Below, piece after piece: positions 51,080-59,560 of a stretch of DNA of 64,000 bases. Positions within the stretch are counted from its first letter, which is position 1. Each line of letters starts with the position of its first letter. Made by a program: the position numbers and the translations under genes. The notes under the pieces are model-generated. The model saw nothing but the letters and a program-made list of their open reading frames with translations. It was not told the origin of the DNA and ran no database searches. This DNA is from Haliea sp963974125 (GTDB lineage: Bacteria; Pseudomonadota; Gammaproteobacteria; Pseudomonadales; Halieaceae): positions 124,001-188,000 of the forward strand of contig CAXBCH010000001.1 of the NCBI GenBank assembly GCA_963974125.1, read 5' to 3'.

Positions 51080-51835
51080 ATGGCGGGATTACAGCTGGAT
51101 TTCGAGTGGCGCATCACCCTGGCGACGGCATTGCTGTTGCCGGCCCTGATCGCCCTCGGGTTCTGGCAACTGGAGCGCGCCGAGGAGAAAGCCGGCCTGG
51201 AGGCGCGCTGGAGTGCGCGCCAGAGCGAGGCCCCCGTGCCCCTGTCTGCGCTGGCCTCCAGTGACCCGGAGCAACTGGCCTACCGCCGCGTCTCGCTGCA
51301 GGGGGAGTTTCTGCCGGAACGCTACCTGCTGTTGGACAACCGCATTCAACAGGGACAGTTCGGCAACGAAGTGATTGGCCTGCTGGCGCTGGCCGACAGC
51401 GATCAGGTCGTGCTGGTGAATCGGGGCTGGGTGCCCAGTGATCCCGCCCGCCTGGTATTGCCAGAGGTGCCGGAACCGGACGGCGCCGTGACGCTGACCG
51501 GACACATCTATGTTTCCCCGGGCAAACCCTATCTATTGGGGGAGCAGCAACTCACGCCACCCTGGCCGGTGCGGATTCAGGCTCTGGACACCGAAACCCT
51601 GGCCCCACTGGTGGCGACGGTCACCGATGCCGCGCTGTACCCGCACCCGGTGCGGATCGACAGCGGCCAGCCGGCGGCGTTGACGGTTGCCTGGCAGCTG
51701 GTCAATGCCAGCCCCGAGAAGCATCAGGGCTACGCAGTGCAGTGGTTCAGCATGGCGGCGGTGCTCGCTTTTTTCTTCCTGCTGCGCAGCTCCAATCTGT
51801 GGCAGCTGCTTACCCGCAAACAACACGAGGCCTGA
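51080..51835 (+). CDS. SURF1-family cytochrome oxidase biogenesis protein
   Basis: A 251-residue SURF1 protein with two transmembrane helices at the ends (about 11-29 and 226-244) and a periplasmic domain. Hallmarks are LGFWQLERAEEK after the first helix, YRRVSLQGEF, LLDNRIQQGQFG and VLVNRGWVP. SURF1 helps insert heme a into subunit I. It starts the assembly segment of the cluster. Confidence 0.92.
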   Translation: MAGLQLDFEWRITLATALLLPALIALGFWQLERAEEKAGLEARWSARQSEAPVPLSALASSDPEQLAYRRVSLQGEFLPERYLLLDNRIQQGQFGNEVIGLLALADSDQVVLVNRGWVPSDPARLVLPEVPEPDGAVTLTGHIYVSPGKPYLLGEQQLTPPWPVRIQALDTETLAPLVATVTDAALYPHPVRIDSGQPAALTVAWQLVNASPEKHQGYAVQWFSMAAVLAFFFLLRSSNLWQLLTRKQHEA

Positions 51836-51838
51836 GCA

Positions 51839-52501
51839 ATGCAGCAACCGGTGACAGCCCCCAATAAAGGCCGGATGGTCATGCTGCTCATTGCCGGCAT
51901 TCCAGTCACCATGGTGCTGGCTGCAACCTGGCTCTGGTGGTTCGTGGCTCGCGGTGACCTCGACATCGTACAGCTGCTGGGCACCGCCAACCGCGGTACC
52001 CTGCTGGATCCGCCGCGGGAGCTGGCCGCCGCCGGGCTGGCGGCCCCGTCTGGCACGCCGCTGCCCTGGACCAATACCGACAGGCAGTGGACCCTGCTGG
52101 TGACCAATAATGACGCTGAATGCAGCACGGCCTGTGAATACAAGCTGTACCTTACCCGGCAGATCCACATGGCGCTGGGGAAGCAGTTTCCGCGCGTGCG
52201 CCGGATGCTGGTGACTGACCGCGCAACACCGGATACGGCCCTGGCAGTTGCAACCCTCAGTGACGGCAAGCAGGCGCCGCCGGAGTTCGGCCAATTTCTG
52301 GCCACCGAGCACGGTGGCCTGTCGGTTCTGCGCCTGGATGCCGCGGACTGGCCGGCCCTGTTCCCGGAAGCGATGGCGGACGCACAGACCTGGTACCTGG
52401 TGGATCCGGCAGGCTGGGTCATGATGGCGTATGCTGAGGACGACAGTTACAAGGACGTGATTTCCGATCTCAAATTCCTGCTGAAGAACTCCGGGGACTG
52501 A
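51839..52501 (+). CDS. Membrane-anchored protein with SCO-like CxxxC motif
   Basis: A 220-residue protein with one N-terminal transmembrane helix (about 14-36) and a soluble periplasmic domain. C95-S-T-A-C99 lies where SCO proteins have their copper-binding CxxxC, and WTLLVTNN precedes it like the strand before the motif in the thioredoxin fold. In Pseudomonas an uncharacterised gene sits here between surf1 and ctaA. A role in copper delivery or thiol chemistry of oxidase assembly is inferred. It starts three bases after SURF1. Confidence 0.72.
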   Translation: MQQPVTAPNKGRMVMLLIAGIPVTMVLAATWLWWFVARGDLDIVQLLGTANRGTLLDPPRELAAAGLAAPSGTPLPWTNTDRQWTLLVTNNDAECSTACEYKLYLTRQIHMALGKQFPRVRRMLVTDRATPDTALAVATLSDGKQAPPEFGQFLATEHGGLSVLRLDAADWPALFPEAMADAQTWYLVDPAGWVMMAYAEDDSYKDVISDLKFLLKNSGD

Positions 52502-53410
52502 ATGGGCGCTACGACAGACATGGCGGTGGCGGGCAAGGCCACCTGGCGCGACTACAAGGAGCTGACCAAGCCCAATGTAGTCCTGCTGATGATCCTCACC
52601 TCGGTGATCGGGATGTTCATGGCGGTACCGGGAATGGTGCCGCTGGACGCCCTGATCCTGGGTAATCTGGGGATTGCCCTCTGCGCGGGGGCGGCTGCCG
52701 CCGTCAATCACCTGGTCGATCAGCGCGTCGACCAGCGCATGGCCCGTACCAGCAAACGGCCGGTTGCGCAGGGCCGGGTAGGACCCCTGCAGGCCAGCCT
52801 CTTCGCTTTGGTCCTGGGTGGGCTGGGCATGGCAATCCTGCTTATCTGGGTGAATGCGCTCACCGCCTGGCTGACCTTCGCCTCCCTGCTGGGTTATGCC
52901 GTGGTCTACACCATGTTCCTGAAGCGCGCCACGCCACAGAATATCGTCATCGGCGGGCTGGCCGGCGCCGCGCCGCCGCTGCTGGGCTGGACCGCCGTCA
53001 CCGGCGAAATTCACGGCCACGCCCTGCTGCTGGTGCTGATCATCTTTGCCTGGACCCCGCCGCACTTCTGGGCGCTGGCCATTCATCGCAAGGATGAGTA
53101 CGCGGCCGTCGATATTCCCATGTTGCCGGTGACCCATGGCGACGCGTTTACCCGGCTGCATATCCTGCTCTACACCATCATCATGTTTCTCATCACCCTG
53201 CTGCCATTCGTCACCCGCCTGAGCGGGCCACTGTACCTGCTCGGTGCCGTGGTGCTGGGCGCTGGCTTCCTGTACTGGGCGGTGGAATTGATGCGCAACA
53301 GGAATCCCAAGGCACCGATGGAGACTTTCAAGTATTCGATTGTCTACCTGATGGCCCTGTTTGTGATCATGCTGGCGGATCACTACCTGTTTCCGATAAC
53401 GACTGCCTGA
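52502..53410 (+). CDS. cyoE: Protoheme IX farnesyltransferase (heme O synthase)
   Basis: A 302-residue UbiA-family membrane enzyme making heme O from protoheme. The first Asp motif is NHLVDQRVDQRMARTSKRP (DxxxD) and the second lies in IHRKDEYAAVDIPMLPVTHG. Nine transmembrane helices are apparent. The ATG directly follows the previous stop. It normally works with CtaA to make heme A, but ctaA is not in this cluster. Confidence 0.95.
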   Translation: MGATTDMAVAGKATWRDYKELTKPNVVLLMILTSVIGMFMAVPGMVPLDALILGNLGIALCAGAAAAVNHLVDQRVDQRMARTSKRPVAQGRVGPLQASLFALVLGGLGMAILLIWVNALTAWLTFASLLGYAVVYTMFLKRATPQNIVIGGLAGAAPPLLGWTAVTGEIHGHALLLVLIIFAWTPPHFWALAIHRKDEYAAVDIPMLPVTHGDAFTRLHILLYTIIMFLITLLPFVTRLSGPLYLLGAVVLGAGFLYWAVELMRNRNPKAPMETFKYSIVYLMALFVIMLADHYLFPITTA

Positions 53411-53422
53411 GGCCCGATACCC

Positions 53423-54085
53423 ATGAGCAACAGCAAGACAGCCACCCAGACCCGCGGTATCCGTCTCACGGTAATCGGCGTACTGGTATTTATCCTGGTG
53501 ATCGTTGCCGGCTTCGTCAACCGCATCAATCAGCCGCGGGTGATGTCGGCGGCGGAGATGCAGGCCAATGGCGCCTTTTTGCTGCAGACTCCCAGAGACA
53601 TAGGAGAGTTCGAGCTGCTTGATCATCACGGCCAGCCCTTCGTGCCCGCGAGTCTTGAGGGCCAGTGGTCACTGCTGTTTTTTGGCTTTACCTACTGTCC
53701 GGATATCTGTCCCGCAACCATGGCGTTTCTCGATCAGTTCGTGCAGCAGCTGGAGGGGACCGAAGTCGCGGATACCCAGGTCATCATGGTATCCGTGGAC
53801 CCGGCGCGCGATACCGTGGAGCAGCTGGCCAGCTACGTGCCTTTCTTCAATCCGGATTTCACTGGCGTGACCGGCGAGTTTCTCGATATTCACCGCTTCG
53901 CAACCGCGCTCAACACGCCGTTCCGCAAGCTTCCCGGGCAGGATGAAAACTACCTGGTGGACCATGGTTCCAATGTGATACTTATTAATCCCCGGGGCGA
54001 CTATCACGCCTTCTTCAAGGCCCCGCTGGACCTGGCCCAGATGAAGGTCACCTATCGTTCCATCCGCTTGATGTGGAATCGCTAG
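53423..54085 (+). CDS. SCO1/SenC family copper chaperone
   Basis: A 220-residue protein with an N-terminal anchor (about 14-32) and a thioredoxin fold. C92-P-D-I-C96 (FTYCPDICPATM) and a histidine in LVDHGSNVILINP are the copper ligands. SCO proteins metallate the CuA centre of CoxB. It closes the cox cluster, 12 bp after cyoE. Confidence 0.93.
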   Translation: MSNSKTATQTRGIRLTVIGVLVFILVIVAGFVNRINQPRVMSAAEMQANGAFLLQTPRDIGEFELLDHHGQPFVPASLEGQWSLLFFGFTYCPDICPATMAFLDQFVQQLEGTEVADTQVIMVSVDPARDTVEQLASYVPFFNPDFTGVTGEFLDIHRFATALNTPFRKLPGQDENYLVDHGSNVILINPRGDYHAFFKAPLDLAQMKVTYRSIRLMWNR

Positions 54086-54105
54086 GCCACTGTCAGGGGA
54101 CGATC

Positions 54106-56829
54106 ATGGCTGAACCCACCGTTCCGATTGTCCTTGTAGACGGGTCCTCGTACCTCTATCGGGCGTTTCACGCCCTGCCGCCGCTGAATACCTCCAGCGG
54201 TGAGCCTACCGGTGCGGTCAAGGGCGTGATCAGCATGTTGCGGCGCCTGCGCAAGGACTACCCGGAGAGCCCCATTGCGGTGGTCTTCGATGCCAAGGGC
54301 AAGACCTTCCGCGACGAGCTGTTCGCGGAATACAAGGCCCAGCGTCCGCCCATGCCCGACGAGCTGCGGGTCCAGGTCGAGCCGATCCACGCCATTGTCC
54401 GCGCCATGGGCCTGCCGCTGATCTGTGAGCCGGGTGTGGAGGCGGACGATGTCATCGGTACCCTGGCCCGCGAAGCCAGCCGCCAGGGTCGTCCGGTGGT
54501 GATATCCACCGGTGACAAGGATATGGCGCAGCTGGTGGATACCAATACCACCCTGGTCAATACCATGACCGACAGCCGTCTGGACGAGGCCGGCGTGGAG
54601 CAGAGGTTTGGCATTCCGCCGGAAAGGATCATCGATTTTCTCGCCCTGATGGGGGACAAAGTCGACAATATTCCCGGCGTTCCCGGCATTGGCGAGAAGA
54701 CCGCTTTGGCCCTGCTGCAGGGTCTCGGCGGGCTGGACCAGATTTATGCGGCGCTGGACAAGGTGGCGCAGCTGGAATTTCGCGGCGCCAAGACCATGGC
54801 TGCGAAGCTGGAGGCGGAGAAAGAGCGCGCCTATCTGTCCTACCAGCTGGCAACGATCAAGACCGACGTGCCGCTGGCGGAAACCGTGGCGGATCTGCGC
54901 AACGGCGAGCCGGATCCGGAGGTGCTGCGCGAATGGTTCACCCGCCTCGAGTTTCGCAGCTGGCTGGAGGAGCTGCTGGAGGCGGGTTCGGCGGCAGACC
55001 CGGACCTCCCCGGGCAGACGGCGGGCGCCTGGGAAATCGTCACCCGGCAGGATGAGCTGGAGCGCTGGCTGGAGCGTCTGCGGGGCGCCGAGCTGTTTGC
55101 CTTTGACACCGAGACCACCAGCCTCAACTACATGGAGGCGCGGATCGTCGGCGTATCGTTTGCGGTGGCACCGGGAGAGGCTGCCTACGTCCCGCTTGCC
55201 CACGATTACCTGGGGGTACCGGAGCAGCTGGATCGGGACTCCGTGCTGGCACAGCTGCGGCCACTGCTGGAGGACGAAGCGTGCGGCAAGGTTGGCCAGA
55301 ATCTGAAATACGACGCCAGCGTGCTGGCCAGCCACGGTATCACCCTGCGCGGTATCCGCCACGACACCATGCTGGAATCCTACATCCTCGACTCCACCGC
55401 CACCCGCCACGACATGGACAGCCTGGCGCTCAAGTACCTGGGCCACAAGACCATTCATTTCGAGGATATCGCCGGCAAGGGCTCGAAACAGCTGACGTTC
55501 AACCAGATCAAGCTGGAACAGGCCGGTCCCTACGCGGCCGAGGACGCGGACATCACCCTGCGCCTGCACCAGACCCTGTGGCCGCGGTTGCAGGCCCTGG
55601 CTGGCCCATGTTCGGTCTACACTGACATCGAGTTGCCGCTGGTGCCGGTGCTGTCGCGGATTGAGCGCACGGGCGCACTGCTCTCCACGGAGCTGTTGCG
55701 ACTGCAGAGCGGCGAACTGGGCAAGCGCCTGCAGCAGCTGGAGGCGGAAGCCCATGACCTCGCCGGCCAGGCGTTCAATCTCGGCTCTCCCAAGCAGCTG
55801 GGTGAAATCCTGTTCGACAAGCTGGAGCTGCCGGTCCTGCGCAAGACGCCCAAGGGCGCGCCCTCCACCGCCGAGGAAGTGCTGGCGGAACTGGCACTGG
55901 ACTACCCCCTGCCCAGGGTGCTGCTGGAATACCGCGGCCTCAGCAAGCTGAAGTCCACCTACACCGACAAGCTGCCGGATATGGTCAATCCCGCGACCGG
56001 CCGTATTCACACTTCCTACCACCAGGCGGTGACCGCGACCGGCCGGCTGTCCTCCTCCGACCCGAACCTGCAGAACATTCCGATTCGCACCGAAGAGGGT
56101 CGCCGTATCCGCCAGGCGTTTATTGCGCCCGAAGGCTACCTGATCGTCGCCGCCGACTACTCCCAGATTGAATTGCGCATCATGGCCCACCTGTCCGGGG
56201 ATGCGGGTCTGCTGCGGGCGTTCCGGGACGGGCTCGATGTCCATCGCGCGACCGCGGCCGAGGTGTTCGGCGTGCCGCTGGAGTCAGTGTCCGGGGACCA
56301 GCGGCGCAAGGCCAAGGCAATCAACTTCGGGCTCATCTACGGCATGTCCGCCTTTGGGCTCGCACGGCAGTTGCACCTGGGGCGCAATGAGGCCCAGGAA
56401 TATATCGAGCGCTACTTTGAGCGCTACCCGGGGGTACAGGAGTACATGGACAGGACCCGGGCCAGTGCCCGGGAGCAGGGCTACGTGGAAACCCTGTTTG
56501 GTCGCCGGCTCTATCTGCCGGAGATCAACGCCCGCAACAAGATGCGGGCCCAGGCCGCGGAGCGCACCGCCATCAATGCACCCATGCAGGGTACAGCGGC
56601 GGATATCATCAAGAAGGCCATGCTCAGGGTCGATGGCTGGCTGCAGCAGTCCGGTGTGGATGCCCGCACCATCATGCAGGTACACGACGAACTGGTGCTG
56701 GAGGTGGCGACCGACGCCGTCCCCGAGGTCCGCGAGACCCTCTGCGGACTGATGAGCGAGGCGGCCGAGCTGGCGGTTCCGCTGCTGGTTGAAGCCGGTG
56801 TCGGAAAAAATTGGGATGAAGCGCACTGA
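54106..56829 (+). CDS. polA: DNA polymerase I
   Basis: A 907-residue DNA polymerase I with all three domains: an N-terminal 5'-3' exonuclease (IVLVDGSSYLYRAFHALP, GDKDMAQLVD, GDKVDNIPGVPGIGEKTA), a 3'-5' proofreading domain with intact DxE (FDTETTSLNYMEA), and the polymerase (motif A DYSQIELRIMA; RRKAKAINFGLIYG; motif C VHDELVLEV). It fills gaps and removes RNA primers. The ATG at 54106 has AGGGGA 6 bases upstream; the frame upstream is not part of the gene. It is followed by a small RNA locus, as in enterics and Pseudomonas. Confidence 0.97.
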   Translation: MAEPTVPIVLVDGSSYLYRAFHALPPLNTSSGEPTGAVKGVISMLRRLRKDYPESPIAVVFDAKGKTFRDELFAEYKAQRPPMPDELRVQVEPIHAIVRAMGLPLICEPGVEADDVIGTLAREASRQGRPVVISTGDKDMAQLVDTNTTLVNTMTDSRLDEAGVEQRFGIPPERIIDFLALMGDKVDNIPGVPGIGEKTALALLQGLGGLDQIYAALDKVAQLEFRGAKTMAAKLEAEKERAYLSYQLATIKTDVPLAETVADLRNGEPDPEVLREWFTRLEFRSWLEELLEAGSAADPDLPGQTAGAWEIVTRQDELERWLERLRGAELFAFDTETTSLNYMEARIVGVSFAVAPGEAAYVPLAHDYLGVPEQLDRDSVLAQLRPLLEDEACGKVGQNLKYDASVLASHGITLRGIRHDTMLESYILDSTATRHDMDSLALKYLGHKTIHFEDIAGKGSKQLTFNQIKLEQAGPYAAEDADITLRLHQTLWPRLQALAGPCSVYTDIELPLVPVLSRIERTGALLSTELLRLQSGELGKRLQQLEAEAHDLAGQAFNLGSPKQLGEILFDKLELPVLRKTPKGAPSTAEEVLAELALDYPLPRVLLEYRGLSKLKSTYTDKLPDMVNPATGRIHTSYHQAVTATGRLSSSDPNLQNIPIRTEEGRRIRQAFIAPEGYLIVAADYSQIELRIMAHLSGDAGLLRAFRDGLDVHRATAAEVFGVPLESVSGDQRRKAKAINFGLIYGMSAFGLARQLHLGRNEAQEYIERYFERYPGVQEYMDRTRASAREQGYVETLFGRRLYLPEINARNKMRAQAAERTAINAPMQGTAADIIKKAMLRVDGWLQQSGVDARTIMQVHDELVLEVATDAVPEVRETLCGLMSEAAELAVPLLVEAGVGKNWDEAH

Positions 56830-56834
56830 AATGC

Positions 56835-56862
56835 GGAACTTGTCGCAACAGCCCTGGTCTCA
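56835..56862 (+). promoter_or_regulatory. Sigma-E/AlgU-type promoter of the small RNA downstream of polA
   Basis: GGAACTT (56835-56841), a 15-bp spacer and GTCTCA (56857-56862) match the sigma-E consensus GGAACTT-N15-GTCTAA at all but one position, and equally the AlgU/sigma-22 form GAACTT-N16-TCTGA. It starts 6 bases after polA ends and points at a terminator 120 bp downstream. Confidence 0.8.
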
Positions 56863-56868
56863 GTTACC

Positions 56869-56987
56869 GTAGCAAGCTGCTACAGTCCCGCAGGTCTCTC
56901 TCCATTGGCCTTCCGCGGGGCATGTCTCTTCCCCAGAGACCCAAGCTGTCCCGGCTGCCTGTCCCCCTACGGGCAACCGGGTTTTTT
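56869..56987 (+). ncRNA. Candidate ErsA/Spot42-position small regulatory RNA
   Basis: A short transcript is predicted between polA and engB, the conserved site of Spot 42 in enterics and ErsA in Pseudomonas. Start is set about 7 bases after the -10 element; the end is the intrinsic terminator. The roughly 119-nt length is close to the 132 nt I recall for ErsA, and the sigma-E-type promoter matches ErsA, which is AlgU-dependent. A pyrimidine-rich stretch (TCTCTTCC, 56926-56933) could be a target-pairing seed. No open frame of note is present. The orthology is inferred from position, promoter and length. Confidence 0.72.
56950..56987 (+). terminator. Rho-independent terminator of the small RNA
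   Basis: CCCGG-C-TGCC / GGCA-A-CCGGG stem (one C-A mismatch) with a 12-base loop, followed by six T at 56982-56987. The T run overlaps the stop codon of the convergent engB gene. Confidence 0.88.
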
Positions 56988-57663
56988 ATGCCCCGATTTC
57001 CGGTTCGCCCCCCTCCTCTTCACTGCCGTTACCCTCGTCGGGCATGCCGGGCTGCGTGAGCCAGGCATTGAGTACGGCGATCAGCTCCTTGTGACCGCTG
57101 TGCTTGAGCGCCGAGAATAGCTGCACGCTAACCAGGTCGCCGTGCTGCCGCAGCTCCTTCTGCACCTGCAGCAGGGTATTGCGGGCCGGACCGTTCTTGA
57201 GTTTGTCGGCCTTGGTGAGGAGGATGTGCACGGGCATGCCGGCGGTGATTGCCCAGGTGAGCATCTGCTGATCGAAGGTCTGCAGCGGGTGACGCACGTC
57301 CATCAACAGCACCAGTCCGCGCAGGCTCTGTCTTTTTTGCAGGTAATTTTCCAGTTGCCGGGTCCACTCGCGCTTCACCGCCAGCGGCACCTTGGCAAAA
57401 CCATACCCGGGCAGATCCACCAGGCGCTGCTGCTCGCTCAGGGAAAAGAAGTTGATCAGCTGGGTGCGACCGGGCGTCTTGGAGGTGCGGGCGAGCTTGG
57501 TGTTCTCTGTCAAGCTGTTGATTGCAGAGGACTTTCCTGCGTTGGAGCGGCCCGCGAAGGCCACCTCCCAGCCGCTGTCATCCGGGCACTGGGACAGCTT
57601 GCTGGCGCTGGTAAGGAAGCTGGCGCTGCGATAATCGGGGTTGGCCGGGGCCGGGGTCTGCAT
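56986..57663 (-). CDS. engB: Ribosome biogenesis GTP-binding protein EngB (YsxC/YihA)
   Basis: A 225-residue small GTPase for 50S ribosome assembly. The P-loop is FAGRSNAGKSS, G3 is DLPGYGF and G4 is TKADK. A short acidic C-terminal tail (GNGSEEEGGEPEIGA) is extra. It is convergent with the small RNA, its TAA lying in the RNA's U-tract, as in other gammaproteobacteria. Confidence 0.95.
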   Translation of the reverse strand: MQTPAPANPDYRSASFLTSASKLSQCPDDSGWEVAFAGRSNAGKSSAINSLTENTKLARTSKTPGRTQLINFFSLSEQQRLVDLPGYGFAKVPLAVKREWTRQLENYLQKRQSLRGLVLLMDVRHPLQTFDQQMLTWAITAGMPVHILLTKADKLKNGPARNTLLQVQKELRQHGDLVSVQLFSALKHSGHKELIAVLNAWLTQPGMPDEGNGSEEEGGEPEIGA

Positions 57664-57699
57664 TGGGGGAGTTGCCTTTTTTGCGCTCGGTAAGTCGTA

Positions 57700-57705
57700 T
57701 ATAAT
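57700..57705 (+). promoter_or_regulatory. -10 element upstream of cytochrome c5
   Basis: TATAAT, perfect consensus, 72 bp before the cytochrome c5 ATG. The position 17 bp upstream is a run of T (57677-57682), so the -35 is weak. Confidence 0.5.
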
Positions 57706-57776
57706 GCCACAGCTTTTTTACTGGCCGTGGGAAATCTCCCGGGCCAGCACAGTCCAGCGATCAGCAGAGGTGTAGC

Positions 57777-58070
57777 ATGAAGAAAATGTTAGCGGTCAGT
57801 GCAATGTTGTTTGCTGCCAGTGCCATGGCGCAGCCGCCCATGGACAAGTACAACAAGAGCTGTGCGGTGTGCCACAATGCCGGCGTAGCGGGCGCGGCCA
57901 AGACCGGAGATGTCGAGGCCTGGGCACCGAAACTGGAGAAGGGGATGGACGCCCTGATCGCGTCGGTCAAGAATGGCCTCAATGCGATGCCGCCCAAAGG
58001 CATGTGCTTCGACTGCAGCGATGAAGATTACGCCGCCCTGATCACCTACATGTCCTCACCGGCAGAGTAA
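57777..58070 (+). CDS. Cytochrome c5
   Basis: A 97-residue exported monoheme cytochrome. Signal peptide to residue 18 (MAQ cleavage), heme motif C29-A-V-C-H33, a distal-methionine candidate in AMPPKGM, and the C-terminal CFDC pair typical of c5. It donates electrons to terminal oxidases together with cytochrome c4, whose gene follows. GAGG lies 9 bases upstream of the ATG. Confidence 0.92.
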   Translation: MKKMLAVSAMLFAASAMAQPPMDKYNKSCAVCHNAGVAGAAKTGDVEAWAPKLEKGMDALIASVKNGLNAMPPKGMCFDCSDEDYAALITYMSSPAE

Positions 58071-58105
58071 TCTGCCGGATTCACCTATCCAGATCTGGAA
58101 GTGTC

Positions 58106-58741
58106 ATGAAGAAAGTTCTTGTTCTCTGCGGCGCCCTGCTGGGTTTCGCTCACACGGCCGGTGCGGCGGTACCTTTTGTAAAAGGCGATGCCGCCGCCGG
58201 GGAATCACTGACGGCCGTATGTGCAGCCTGCCATGGCGCGGATGGCAACAGCCAGTCCCCGACATTTCCCAAGATTGCGGGCCTGGGTGAGCGCTATCTC
58301 TACAAGCAGCTGCTGGATATCCGCGATGGCGCCCGCCCGATTCCGACCATGGCTGGTCAGGTCGACAACATGACCAACCAGCAGCTGGCTGATATTGCGG
58401 CTTTCTACGCCGCGAAACCGATCAGCGGTAGCCAGGCGGATCCCGATCTGGTGGCACTGGGAGAAAAGGTCTATCGTGCCGGTGTCGCCGAGCGCAAGGT
58501 GGCGGCCTGTATCGGTTGCCACTCCCCCAACGGCAAGGGTAATGCCCCGGCCGGCTATCCGGCGCTGGCGGGCCAGCATCCGGAGTATATTGCCACTCAG
58601 CTGCGCCAGTACCGCAAGGGCTACGAAGACCCTGACGGCCGCACCAACGACGGCGATACCAGAATCATGCGCAGCAATGCCTTTGGCCTCAGCGACATGG
58701 AAATCGAAGCCGTGGCCAGCTACGCGGCTGGCCTCAGGTAG
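58106..58741 (+). CDS. Cytochrome c4 (diheme)
   Basis: A 211-residue periplasmic cytochrome with two tandem heme c domains: C39-A-A-C-H43 and C135-I-G-C-H139, each followed by a methionine ligand region (PTMAGQ; IMRSNAFGLS). Signal peptide to about residue 20. It links complex III to the oxidase encoded upstream. It is 35 bp after c5 and probably co-transcribed. A terminator follows. Confidence 0.93.
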   Translation: MKKVLVLCGALLGFAHTAGAAVPFVKGDAAAGESLTAVCAACHGADGNSQSPTFPKIAGLGERYLYKQLLDIRDGARPIPTMAGQVDNMTNQQLADIAAFYAAKPISGSQADPDLVALGEKVYRAGVAERKVAACIGCHSPNGKGNAPAGYPALAGQHPEYIATQLRQYRKGYEDPDGRTNDGDTRIMRSNAFGLSDMEIEAVASYAAGLR

Positions 58742-58762
58742 GCAAGCCCTACCGTTCTCCGC

Positions 58763-58788
58763 AAGGTGGCCCTGTGGCCACCTTTTTT
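58763..58788 (+). terminator. Rho-independent terminator after cytochrome c4
   Basis: GGTGGCC-CTGT-GGCCACC perfect 7-bp stem followed by six T (58783-58788), with a short A-rich lead. Confidence 0.95.
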
Positions 58789-58798
58789 GTCAGTCGGA

Positions 58799-58825
58799 GA
58801 ACGCCGCGCCGGAATCATGGTCTGA
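58799..58825 (+). promoter_or_regulatory. Possible sigma-E/AlgU promoter upstream of dsbA
   Basis: GAACGC (58799-58804), a 16-bp spacer and TCTGA (58821-58825). The -10 matches the AlgU form; the -35 differs at two positions from GAACTT. It begins 10 bp after the cytochrome c4 terminator and lies about 28 bp before the dsbA ATG. Confidence 0.4.
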
Positions 58826-58853
58826 CTAACAACGTTCAACAATGGAGAGTCCC

Positions 58854-59507
58854 ATGCTCAAGCGTTTCCTTGCCCTTGCCCTGATGGTGCTGGCCCCGCT
58901 GGCTGTTGCCGCCGAGGACGCACAAACCTGGGAAGAAGGCACCCACTACGACCTGATTACCCCGGTTATCCGCACCGCTGATCCAGACAAGATCGAGGTC
59001 GTCGAATTCTTCTGGTACGGCTGCGGCCATTGCTACACATTCGAACCACTGGTGAGCCGCTGGAAGAAAACCCTGGGCGACGATGTCACCTTCACGGGCT
59101 CGCCCGCGGTCTGGAACAAGCCCATGGAGTTGCACGCGGCCATGTACTACACCGCGGATGTGCTCGGGGTGCTCGATACCATGCATACCGTGATGTTCCA
59201 GGCCATGAACGTCGATGGCAAGCGCCTCGCTTCGGAAGCCGAGATCCGCAAGCTGTTTACCGACAATGGCGTCAGCGGCGAGGACTTCGACAAGGCCTTC
59301 GCTTCTTTCGGGGTCAGCAGCCAGGTGCGTCAGGCCAACAGCCGGGCGCGGGCCGCCAAGATCACCGGTACCCCGGAAATGATGGTGAACGGCAAATATC
59401 GCATCAGCATTCGCAAGGCGGGCAGTCAGGCGAACATGCTGAAAGTGGCCGATTTCCTGATCGCAAAGGAACGCGCTGCGCTCGCCGCCACGGCCAGCGC
59501 TTCCTGA
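58854..59507 (+). CDS. dsbA: Thiol:disulfide interchange protein DsbA
   Basis: A 217-residue exported oxidoreductase. Signal peptide to residue 20, active site C57-G-H-C60 (FFWYGCGHCYTFEP), and the cis-Pro region TGTPEMMVNGKYRI that completes the thioredoxin fold. It forms disulfides in the periplasm. The ATG at 58854 has GGAG 6 bases upstream; the ATG at 58842 lies upstream of that site. Confidence 0.94.
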   Translation: MLKRFLALALMVLAPLAVAAEDAQTWEEGTHYDLITPVIRTADPDKIEVVEFFWYGCGHCYTFEPLVSRWKKTLGDDVTFTGSPAVWNKPMELHAAMYYTADVLGVLDTMHTVMFQAMNVDGKRLASEAEIRKLFTDNGVSGEDFDKAFASFGVSSQVRQANSRARAAKITGTPEMMVNGKYRISIRKAGSQANMLKVADFLIAKERAALAATASAS

Positions 59508-59560
59508 TCCTGGCGGGATAGCATTCCCGCGCATTCCATTTCCCCGGCAGCGCGTCAGTT

